Positions 31,894 through 37,577 of a stretch of DNA of 37,577 nt are shown here, piece after piece. Under the pieces are notes generated by a model. It saw nothing but the letters and a program-made list of their open reading frames with translations, did no database searches and was not told the origin of the DNA. The DNA is from Phycisphaerales bacterium (GTDB lineage Bacteria > Planctomycetota > Phycisphaerae > Phycisphaerales > SM1A02). Made by a program: the position numbers and the translations under genes. Positions within the stretch are counted from its first letter, which is position 1; each line of letters opens with the position of its first letter. The stretch spans positions 1 through 37,577 of the forward strand of contig JABDLI010000378.1 in the NCBI GenBank assembly GCA_013003065.1, given 5' to 3'.

Positions 31894-33111
31894 ATGGCTG
31901 AGCACCGTTCGCGTTGGCGCAGAGGCGGCCTCGGATTCGCCGTTGCGATGACCGGATTCGGAGTCGTCTTCTCGGGGACGGTGATGGTCGAAGGCGTGCC
32001 GCGACCGGTCGCAGCACCGGCGGCCGACGCGGTCATCCTGCCGGGAGTCTACACGGGGACCGCGAGCTGCGCGGAGTGTCACCGGGACGAGCCGGAGGAT
32101 GTCCGCGGGCAGACCATCGGCGACGAGAACAGGATCTGGTCGCAGAGCGATCCGCACAGCCACGGGTACAAGACGCTCGAAAACGACGCGTCGAAGGCGA
32201 TCGCGGAGAAGATGCAGATCGCCACCCCGACCGAGTCGGACCGCTGCCTGTCCTGTCACGCGCCGACGGTTCCCGCCAACATGCTCCATCCCGAGCACTT
32301 CGAGACCGGCAAGGCGTGGAAGACACGCGAGGGCATCGGCTGTGAGATGTGCCACGGCCCGGCCGGGGACTGGCTCGAGCCGCACGCGGATGAGAACTGG
32401 ACGCCCACGGAACGGAAGAACCGCGGTGCGGCCGGTCTGCTCTCTGAATACAAGCTCATCGACACGACGCACCTGCCCACCCGCGCGGAGAAGTGCGTGT
32501 CGTGCCACCTGAAGATCGATCCCGAGATGGTCAAGGCCGGTCATCCGCCGCTCGAGTTCGAGCTGTTCGCGTACAGCGCGTACCTCTGGGACGAAGACTA
32601 CGAGATGCACTGGGACGAAGCGGCGGGGGATGCGGCGCTCTGGGCGGCCGGGCAGGCCGCGGCGGCCAAGGCGGCGACGGCGCAGGTGCAGGCGTGGAAG
32701 AACGCCGGCGCGGACGCCACCACGGCGGAGTCGCTGGCCGCGATCTACGAGAAGGGGAAGCCGATCGCGTCGAAGGTCACGCAGCAGAGCTTCGCCCCGG
32801 CTGCGTGTGCGACCGCCGCCCGCGAGCTGGCCGCCGTGGGCAAGACCGCCACGAACGGCCTCGAGATGAACATCGTCGGCTACGGTGTTTCCGCCCTCGG
32901 CGCGACGGCCCTGGCCGGCAACGAAGAAGCGGTGGACGCGTTCAACGACGTCGCGTACGAGCTGGAGGAGATGGTCGCCGAGTTCGACGAGCAACGGGCC
33001 AAGAGGGACGAGCTCCTCGAGAAGATGGTCGCCAAGTTCAACGAGCAACGAGCCAAGATGGTCGAGCTTCTCGAGAAGATGGCAACGATGGCCGCGGGGA
33101 GCGCCCCGTGA
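31894..33111 (+). CDS. Tetrahaem c-type cytochrome (c554-like) with coiled-coil tail
   Basis: 405-aa periplasmic electron carrier. The N-terminus has a basic stretch and a hydrophobic export or anchor segment (about 12-33). Four CxxCH haem sites lie at residues 59, 118, 150 and 201, with additional histidines nearby (DPHSHGYKTL, LHPEHF, TTHLP, GHPP) able to be distal ligands. The spacing resembles cytochrome c554-type multihaem proteins. Residues about 245-355 are Ala-rich helix without haems. Residues 355-396 are a coiled coil made of two near-identical 18-residue units (MVAEFDEQRAKRDELLEK and MVAKFNEQRAKMVELLEK). ATG 31894 has AAGGGAG (31879-31885) and the promoter at 31831; the frame upstream to 31729 crosses that promoter. 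Divergent from the redox operon, so a likely electron-transfer partner of the decahaem protein. Confidence 0.9.
   Translation: MAEHRSRWRRGGLGFAVAMTGFGVVFSGTVMVEGVPRPVAAPAADAVILPGVYTGTASCAECHRDEPEDVRGQTIGDENRIWSQSDPHSHGYKTLENDASKAIAEKMQIATPTESDRCLSCHAPTVPANMLHPEHFETGKAWKTREGIGCEMCHGPAGDWLEPHADENWTPTERKNRGAAGLLSEYKLIDTTHLPTRAEKCVSCHLKIDPEMVKAGHPPLEFELFAYSAYLWDEDYEMHWDEAAGDAALWAAGQAAAAKAATAQVQAWKNAGADATTAESLAAIYEKGKPIASKVTQQSFAPAACATAARELAAVGKTATNGLEMNIVGYGVSALGATALAGNEEAVDAFNDVAYELEEMVAEFDEQRAKRDELLEKMVAKFNEQRAKMVELLEKMATMAAGSAP
32971..33078 (+). repeat. Two 54-bp in-frame direct repeats
   Basis: 32971-33024 and 33025-33078 encode the two 18-residue coiled-coil units at the end of the tetrahaem cytochrome. 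They differ at a few bases (E/K, D/N, RD/MV changes). They look like a recent duplication and could vary in copy number by slippage. Confidence 0.8.
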
Positions 33112-33164
33112 TCGGCTGGCCGGACGCCTTCTTCCGGCGGGCAACCTCCGGCGGCGAACCGGGT

Positions 33165-33196
33165 TAGGTCCTGTCTGAGCCGTCAAACAGGACCTA
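33165..33196 (+). terminator. 10-bp hairpin after the tetrahaem cytochrome gene
   Basis: TAGGTCCTGT (33165-33174) and ACAGGACCTA (33187-33196) are perfect inverted copies around a 12-base loop, 54 bases after the stop at 33111. No T-tract. It is probably the transcript end, but the same structure would suit the end of a small repeat element. Confidence 0.45.
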
Positions 33197-33231
33197 GGCA
33201 GGGGCGGTCCGGCCGCGTCGGATGATCGGGC

Positions 33232-33277
33232 ACGACGGCATTGCACGAGTCGCCGCCGTATGGTGCAATGTCGTCGT
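33232..33277. repeat. 15-bp inverted repeat with 16-base loop
   Basis: 33232-33246 pairs with 33263-33277 over 15 positions with a single G-T wobble; the core is CATTGCAC/GTGCAATG. The loop is GAGTCGCCGCCGTATG. It lies about 140 bases before the TPR lipoprotein start, so it could be a leader attenuator, a large operator or one end of a degenerate mobile repeat. Confidence 0.6.
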
Positions 33278-33418
33278 CGTGCGAGCGGTTGCGGGTGGTG
33301 CGCCGCCAGGCTTCAACGCGTACCCGGAACGGGATCGGCGAAGCGGGCACGGGAAAACTTGGATCCGGTCTCGACTGCTCCGGCGGGTGGTGCGGTCGTT
33401 CGTATGGAGGATGCCACG

Positions 33419-35101
33419 ATGATGAAGCACGTCACTCTGTCATGCGGGATTGGCCTGATCATGCTCGCGGGTTGCGCGACGAGCGGTCCGCCGGCCACGG
33501 CGCCGCCGGCGTACGGCGCTGCCGGCGTGGCCCAGATGTTCGACGGTATGGGTCCGCACGAGCGGCGGGTCACGACCGACTCCGCCGAAGCGCAGGCCTA
33601 CTTCAACCAGGGACTGAACTGGCTGTACGCCTTCAACCACGATGAGGCGGTGCGATCGTTCACGCGGGCGGCCGAACTGGATCCGGACTGCGCCATGGCG
33701 TGGTGGGGCGTCTCCTATGCGCAGGGGCCGAACTACAACGATCCGGTGATGCCCGAGAGCCGCTCGGAGGCGGCGTGGTCTGCGTTGCAAAAGGCCCGGG
33801 CCCGGGTCGACGATGAGACGCCGGCGGAACGAGCGCTGATCGACGCGCTGACCCACCGCTACGAGTTCCCGGCCCCCGAGGAACGCGATCACCTGGATGC
33901 GGCGTTCGGCAGGGCCATGGCCGAGGTGTGGGCCCGATTCCCGAACGATTCGGACGTCGGGACGTTCTACGCGGAGTCGTTGATGGTGCAGAACCCATGG
34001 GAGCTGTACACCAGCGACGAGCGTCCGGCTCGGGATCAGACGCATGCGATCATCGACACGCTCGAACGGGTGGTGGCGATGGATCCGCAGAATCCCGGGG
34101 CAAACCATCTGTACATCCACGCCGTCGAGCCGAGCGCCGACAAGGAACGCGGCATTGCCGCCGCCGATCGGTTGAGCGATCTCGTTCCGGGCAGCGGTCA
34201 TCTCATGCACATGCCCTCGCACATCTACGTGCAGACGGGCAGGTGGGAGCGTTCGATCGAGCAGAACGCGAAGGCGATGCGGCGTGACCTGGAGTACCGC
34301 CGTCTGTCGCCCGAGCAGGGCATGCAGAACGGCTACATGACCCACAACTCCCACATGCTGGCATTCTCGGCGATGATGATCGGGCGTGAGCGCGAGGCGA
34401 TGACGGCGGCTCGCGCGATGTGGGATGATCTGCCGGAAGAAGCGTTGCGGATGGTCGGTCCATTCTTCGACCCGTGGATGTGCTCCGTCTACGACGTGCA
34501 GAAGCGGTTCGGCCGGTGGGACGACCTGCTCGCCGAGCCCGCGCCCCCGGCGTTCCTGCCCACGACGACGGCCGTGTGGCGCGCCCACCGGGCGATCGCG
34601 TACGCCGCCAAGAAGGACTTCAAGAACGCCGCCAAGGAGCAGCAGGCCTTTCGCGTCGCCATGAAGGCGATCCCCGAGACGCCCCAGTGGAACACCTACG
34701 GCACGGCCATGAAGTTCCTGCTGACGAGCGAGCTCTTCATCGAGGCGGAGATCGCGCTCCAGAAGGGCAAGTGGGACGAATCGGCCAGCCTGCTGGAACA
34801 GGCGGTCGTCATCGAGGACACGCTCGGCTACGGCGAGCCGCCGCTCTGGCTGCAACCGGTGCGGCACACGCTCGGCGCCGTGTACATGAAGGCCGGTCGG
34901 TACGCCGACGCGGAGCGGGTGTACCGCGATGACCTGGACAAGTGGGAAGGCAACGGCTGGTCGCTCTACGGCCTCGCCCGCGCGCTCGAGGAGCAGGGAC
35001 GCACCGAGGAGGCGATCGCGACGCGAGCCGCGTACGACCGCGCGTGGTCGTCGGCGGAACGGCCGATCATGACGAGCTGCATGTGCATTCCCGAGACGTG
35101 A
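33419..35101 (+). CDS. TPR-repeat lipoprotein
   Basis: 560-aa envelope protein. The leader ends in the lipobox LAGC (cysteine at residue 19). The mature chain is helical and contains tetratricopeptide-like units, the first clear one at about 55-90 (AEAQAYFNQGLNWLYAFNHDEAVRSF, then a second helix with AAELDP) and others near 230-280 and 440-545. HLMHMPSHIYVQTGRW (about residues 260-275) matches a motif I associate with a widespread but uncharacterised TPR family. No catalytic domain is recognised; a scaffold role is inferred. Starts at 33404, 33419 and 33422 are possible; GGAGG at 33406-33410 sits 8 bases before 33419, which also gives the best leader. It is downstream of the tetrahaem cytochrome gene but separated by two hairpins, so probably its own transcript. 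Confidence 0.85.
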   Translation: MMKHVTLSCGIGLIMLAGCATSGPPATAPPAYGAAGVAQMFDGMGPHERRVTTDSAEAQAYFNQGLNWLYAFNHDEAVRSFTRAAELDPDCAMAWWGVSYAQGPNYNDPVMPESRSEAAWSALQKARARVDDETPAERALIDALTHRYEFPAPEERDHLDAAFGRAMAEVWARFPNDSDVGTFYAESLMVQNPWELYTSDERPARDQTHAIIDTLERVVAMDPQNPGANHLYIHAVEPSADKERGIAAADRLSDLVPGSGHLMHMPSHIYVQTGRWERSIEQNAKAMRRDLEYRRLSPEQGMQNGYMTHNSHMLAFSAMMIGREREAMTAARAMWDDLPEEALRMVGPFFDPWMCSVYDVQKRFGRWDDLLAEPAPPAFLPTTTAVWRAHRAIAYAAKKDFKNAAKEQQAFRVAMKAIPETPQWNTYGTAMKFLLTSELFIEAEIALQKGKWDESASLLEQAVVIEDTLGYGEPPLWLQPVRHTLGAVYMKAGRYADAERVYRDDLDKWEGNGWSLYGLARALEEQGRTEEAIATRAAYDRAWSSAERPIMTSCMCIPET

Positions 35102-35273
35102 GCCGCGTTCGACGGCGCGTGGGTCGAGGACGCACGTCGGGCCCTGGCGGAGGAACGCGTGGCGACACAGCACGTCTTCCCGGCCGGGTTCAGCGCGCAT
35201 GGGGTCTGCGTGCGCGTGGACGGCGCGTGCACCGCGAGTGTGCGGTTCACAACTGAGCGGCGGCGTCGGCGTT

Positions 35274-35729
35274 CTACTTCAGCGTGATCTCACGCATCCG
35301 GTACTGGCCCGTCAGCGTCCGCATGGCGGGGTAGTTCCGCTGGGCGAACTCCGTCGTCTCGCGGTTGCGCTCCTCGCCCCACGCCTGCATGAACTCGTCG
35401 TACTTCTTCTTGCTCGGCGCGAGGGCCTCGGTGTCGCGGTACTTGATCATGAGCAGGAGGTTGAAGTCGCCGCTCTCGGGCAGCTCGCTCCGCATGATCT
35501 TGTAGTCCACGATGTGGCCGAGGCTGATCGCCACGTCGTTGCCCGCGGCCCACGTGTTGCGGATGCCCTCGAGGTAGGCGTCGCCCATGTTCGAGCCGAC
35601 CTTGACGGTCGTGACCTCCCACACCGCCTCGCTGATCTCGTAGTCTTTCCACGGCGTGAGATCGGCCAACGCCGCCGCGGCGATGACGGCGGCCAGGGGG
35701 GTCACGGTTGCCAGTCCAAGACGTCGCAT
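35274..35729 (-). CDS. Small secreted protein of unknown function (151 aa)
   Basis: A signal peptide (about 1-22, ending AAALA) is followed by a compact alpha/beta domain. Visible conserved-looking stretches are WEVTTVKVGSNMGDAYLEG, LGHIVDYKIMRS and SGDFNLLLMIKY, the pattern of small secreted proteins with a ferredoxin-like alpha-beta fold; no catalytic residues or named family are recognised. The start at 35729 is well supported by AAGGAGA 6 bases upstream. It ends 172 bases from the convergent TPR gene (35102-35273 shows no further gene) and is divergent from the dioxygenase-like lipoprotein gene, with 149 bases between starts. Its function cannot be read from context. Confidence 0.82.
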   Translation of the reverse strand: MRRLGLATVTPLAAVIAAAALADLTPWKDYEISEAVWEVTTVKVGSNMGDAYLEGIRNTWAAGNDVAISLGHIVDYKIMRSELPESGDFNLLLMIKYRDTEALAPSKKKYDEFMQAWGEERNRETTEFAQRNYPAMRTLTGQYRMREITLK

Positions 35730-35878
35730 GTGGTCTCCTTCCGACCCCGGTGCATTGATGGCGGCAGTCCCCGTCGCTTCCAGCCCCCGTGACGGATGGC
35801 GTCCGCTCGACCGCGCAGCCTACCAGGGGTTGCGCGGGTGTGACACGACGAAGCCGCGGAAGATGGTATGAAGAGGGC

Positions 35879-36631
35879 ATGCACCGGTTTGTCATGGCCT
35901 TGTTGCCCTTCCTCGTCGCCTGCGCGGGTCACCCCGGACCGTCGTCCGAGTCGGCAGCGCAGCAGCTCTACCGCGACGCGTCCGCCATGACCCGCGCGGA
36001 TCCCGCCGGCGCCGTCGCGTTGCTCCAATCGAGTCTCGCCGCCGGCTACCCGTCGCCATCGGACGTGCTCGTGTCCGCCGCGTGGAGTCCGATCCTGGAC
36101 GATCCCGCGAGGCGCCCGCAGCTCTTCGAGATCCTGAAGGACGCGGCGCGTGAGACGTCGATCGCGATGGCGAGCCCGGCCACGCCGGGAGAGCCGATGG
36201 TGCTGACCGTGCGGATCGTCGGCGCCCGCGTCGAGCCGCCGCTGGTGCGTGCCGGCGTCGTCGTCGGGATCGTGCACGTCGATGCCGACGGGCACTACCA
36301 GCCGTGGAAGCCCGAGCTGGACTGGAACCCGCGTCACTTCGGATTCGCCGTCACGGACGAGTCCGGCACCGCCGTCGTGCGGACCGTTCGCCCGGGCTAC
36401 TACGCGTCCGAGTACGACGCCCCCGACGAGCCGCGGCACGTTCACTACAACATCGAGCAGGACGGCCGGCTGCTGCGGGCCTCGGAGTTCTTCTTCGAGG
36501 ACGACCCGCGTCTGACCAGAGAGCGTCGTCGCGAGGCCGCTGACGCAGGCATCCCCATCGCGACGGTGACGCGAGACGAATCAGGCGTGTGGCGGGCCGA
36601 AGTGACGATCCCCGTCCGCGGACTCCGCTGA
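35879..36631 (+). CDS. Lipoprotein with intradiol dioxygenase-like fold
   Basis: 250-aa lipoprotein: MHRFVMALLPFLVAC with lipobox cysteine at 15. Residues about 25-95 are helical, and residues about 105-248 match the intradiol ring-cleavage dioxygenase fold. The family's iron ligands in protocatechuate dioxygenase are two Tyr and two His. Here Y140 (DADGHYQPW), Y174/Y175 (RPGYY) and H187/H189 (RHVHY) fall at the corresponding points, with the conserved TDESG...RTVRPG before them and a match to the QLYFxGDP strand (EFFFEDDPRL) after. It may therefore bind non-haem iron and cleave catechols outside the cytoplasm, though family members without activity exist. ATG 35879 has AAGAGGG immediately upstream, closer than ideal; upstream codons to 35789 lack a leader. 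No pathway partners are seen. Confidence 0.72.
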   Translation: MHRFVMALLPFLVACAGHPGPSSESAAQQLYRDASAMTRADPAGAVALLQSSLAAGYPSPSDVLVSAAWSPILDDPARRPQLFEILKDAARETSIAMASPATPGEPMVLTVRIVGARVEPPLVRAGVVVGIVHVDADGHYQPWKPELDWNPRHFGFAVTDESGTAVVRTVRPGYYASEYDAPDEPRHVHYNIEQDGRLLRASEFFFEDDPRLTRERRREAADAGIPIATVTRDESGVWRAEVTIPVRGLR

Positions 36632-36666
36632 GAAAGCGGCACGCAGCGGCACACACGGATGGCGGC

Positions 36667-37344
36667 GCGATCACGCAAGCGAGCGACCCAACCTGCTCCA
36701 GGCGGCAGGACGCCGCCGGTCCCCCGCGCAGTCCCTGCACCCGCCGGACGGCGGTGCGAAAAATAGAAACGTGAACCGCAGATCAATGTCCAGGAACCCA
36801 GCCGGCAGGACGCCGGCGGTGTATTGGGGCGCCCGGCCACTGAGGCCGAGCCGCACGACGCGGCGTGATCGCGCGGGGGCCCGCGTCCGGCAAGCACATT
36901 AACCGCCCAAGGGCAGGACGCCCGTCATTCACCCACGTCCGGCCAGAAGAAGGCGAGCCGCAAGGACGCGGCGTCTCGCGCGAAGGGGCCGTCGTCACGA
37001 CCTGCACCGGCAGGACGCCGGGCAGACCGCGCGATCGCGCGATCGCGCAAGCGCGCGCCCCAACCTGCCCCAGGCGGCACGACGCCGCCGGTCCCCCGCG
37101 CGGTCCCTGCACCCGCCGGACGGCGGTGCGAAAGATAGAAATGTGAACCGCTGAAACATGTCCAGGAACCCAGCCGGCAGGACGCCGGCGGCGACATGGG
37201 GCGCCCGGCCACTGAGATCGAGCCGCACGACGCGGCGTCATCGCGCGGGGGCCTCCGCCCGGCAAGCACATTCACCGCCCAGGGCAGGACGCCCGTCATT
37301 CACCCGCGTCCAGCCAGAAGAAGGCGGGCCGCAAGGACGCGGCC
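36667..37344. repeat. About 306-bp direct repeat, period 372 bp
   Basis: Copy 1 (36667-36972) and copy 2 (37039-37344) align without net gaps at an offset of exactly 372, for example the words CCAACCTG, GGACGGCGGTGCGAAA, GTCCAGGAACCCAGCCGG and CAAGCACATT. The 66 bases between them (36973-37038) are unique. A third partial copy of about 73 bases (37351-37423) repeats 37243-37315 at an offset of 108. Differences often fall in hairpin stems in a pairing-preserving way. Confidence 0.8.
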
Positions 37345-37402
37345 CCAACCGCGCGGGGGCCTGCGCCGGGCAAGCACATTCACCGCCCAGGGCAGGATGC
37401 CC
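36701..37402 (+). other. Array of about 14 hairpins with AGGAC-type loops
   Basis: Hairpins with stem lengths of 4-8 bp sit at 36701, 36737, 36801, 36850, 36911, 36957, 37007, 37073, 37109, 37173, 37222, 37282, 37326 and 37390. Loops are AGGAC (36701, 36801, 36911, 37007, 37173, 37282), AGGAT (37390), AAGGAC (36957, 37326), ACGAC (36850, 37073, 37222) and GGAC (36737, 37109). Stems vary (GGCGGC/GCCGCC, GCCGGC/GCCGGC, CCGGC/GCCGG, GGGC/GCCC) while the loop is kept. On the plus strand most read CAGGACG, like the CsrA-binding repeats of CsrB-type RNAs. No promoter or terminator was identified, so whether it is an RNA gene or a dispersed palindromic repeat is open. Confidence 0.55.
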
Positions 37403-37504
37403 GTCATTCCCCCGCGTCCGGCCCGATCAAAACCTTCGTGTATCACCCCGGATCCGGCGTCCCTCGACTCGCTCGGACACCCACACCCCTAGGATCGACT
37501 CATC

Positions 37505-37577
37505 ATGCGCGCACTCCGCTCCTTGCCATCGTGGCTCGCCGTCGCTGTGTCGTCTCTTGCCACGGCGCCCACGGCGC
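37505..37577 (+). CDS. Start of a secreted protein, cut by the window edge
   Basis: ATG 37505 opens a frame that stays open to the end of the window (24 codons). It encodes MRALRSLPSWLAVAVSSLAT and continues APTA: a basic N-terminus, hydrophobic core and small residues typical of a signal peptide. AGGA at 37491-37494 lies 10 bases upstream. The product cannot be identified from this fragment. Confidence 0.6.
   Translation, partial: MRALRSLPSWLAVAVSSLATAPTA

Larger units (their letters stand above)
33112..33418 (+). other. 307-bp intergenic region with two strong hairpins
   Basis: No gene is visible. The region holds a 10-bp hairpin (33165-33196), a 15-bp hairpin (33232-33277) and the GGAGG (33406-33410) that serves the gene at 33419. 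A plus-strand promoter could not be identified with confidence. Confidence 0.45.
36632..37504. other. 873-bp gene-free region with repeats and hairpins
   Basis: I found no credible gene: the frames here are short, Arg/Pro-rich and non-homologous. The region consists of a direct repeat with a 372-bp period (36667-37344), a shorter third partial copy (37351-37423), about 14 hairpins, and a GCGATCGC-rich patch (37030-37050). The last 75 bases lead into the gene at 37505. Confidence 0.7.

Noticed and set aside
37022-37050. GCGATCGC octamers suggestive of cyanobacterial HIP1
   Set aside because: Only a short cluster within the repeat region. The rest of the window shows planctomycete-type genes and no other HIP1 enrichment was noticed.
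36670-37492. Short Arg/Pro-rich frames in the hairpin region on both strands
   Set aside because: They mirror the duplicated non-coding repeat, lack ribosome-binding sites and resemble nothing; no gene is called.

Overview
The window is GC-rich bacterial DNA. It most likely comes from a planctomycete, probably class Phycisphaerae, but no rRNA or universal marker is present, so this is inference. The evidence is three secreted proteins built from tandem six-cysteine 'GACC(F/L)xDGxC' repeats, two of them ending in dockerin-like EF-hand pairs. These sit beside a two-partner secretion pair, multihaem cytochromes and many lipoproteins. I saw no tRNA, rRNA, CRISPR array or insertion sequence.

Layout. 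(1) 202-5034 (+): an NSS and an AGCS sodium-coupled amino-acid symporter, a 10-bp terminator hairpin, an unrecognised 320-aa protein and a YkgJ-type cysteine-cluster protein; a small lipoprotein (5061-5309) faces them. (2) 5752-11562 (+): two related repeat proteins with 24 and 8 GACC repeats. (3) 11867-17650 (+): a tight operon of an outer-membrane barrel protein, a lipoprotein, a FecR-domain protein and a CHASE2 adenylate cyclase. (4) 23339-17670 (-): a TpsB/TpsA two-partner secretion pair converging on the cyclase operon. (5) 23688-25118 (+): a third GACC protein with a different C-terminal domain. (6) 31701-25129 (-): a four-gene redox operon, namely a membrane-anchored FAD/NAD/2Fe-2S reductase, a protein with two cyclic-nucleotide-binding folds and four 4Fe-4S motifs, a dihaem-b membrane protein, and a WD40-decahaem cytochrome c. 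It is divergent from a tetrahaem cytochrome c (31894-33111). (7) 33419-36631: a TPR lipoprotein, a small secreted protein, and a lipoprotein with all four iron ligands of intradiol dioxygenases. (8) 36632-37504: no gene, but a 372-bp-period direct repeat carrying about 14 hairpins, most with an AGGAC loop. (9) A secreted protein starts at 37505 and is cut by the window edge.

How the genes may work together (inference). The redox operon reads as a trans-membrane conduit: cytoplasmic NAD(P)H, flavin and 2Fe-2S, then 4Fe-4S clusters, two b haems, and periplasmic c haems. One canonical-looking cNMP site lies on its ferredoxin subunit, and an adenylate cyclase lies about 8 kb away, so cAMP may control electron flow. 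The FecR/CHASE2 group together with the TPS pair looks like an envelope-sensing and surface-display module. The best candidates for something undescribed are the cNMP-linked conduit with its WD40-decahaem fusion, and the hairpin array, whose CAGGACG loops resemble CsrA-sequestering RNAs.
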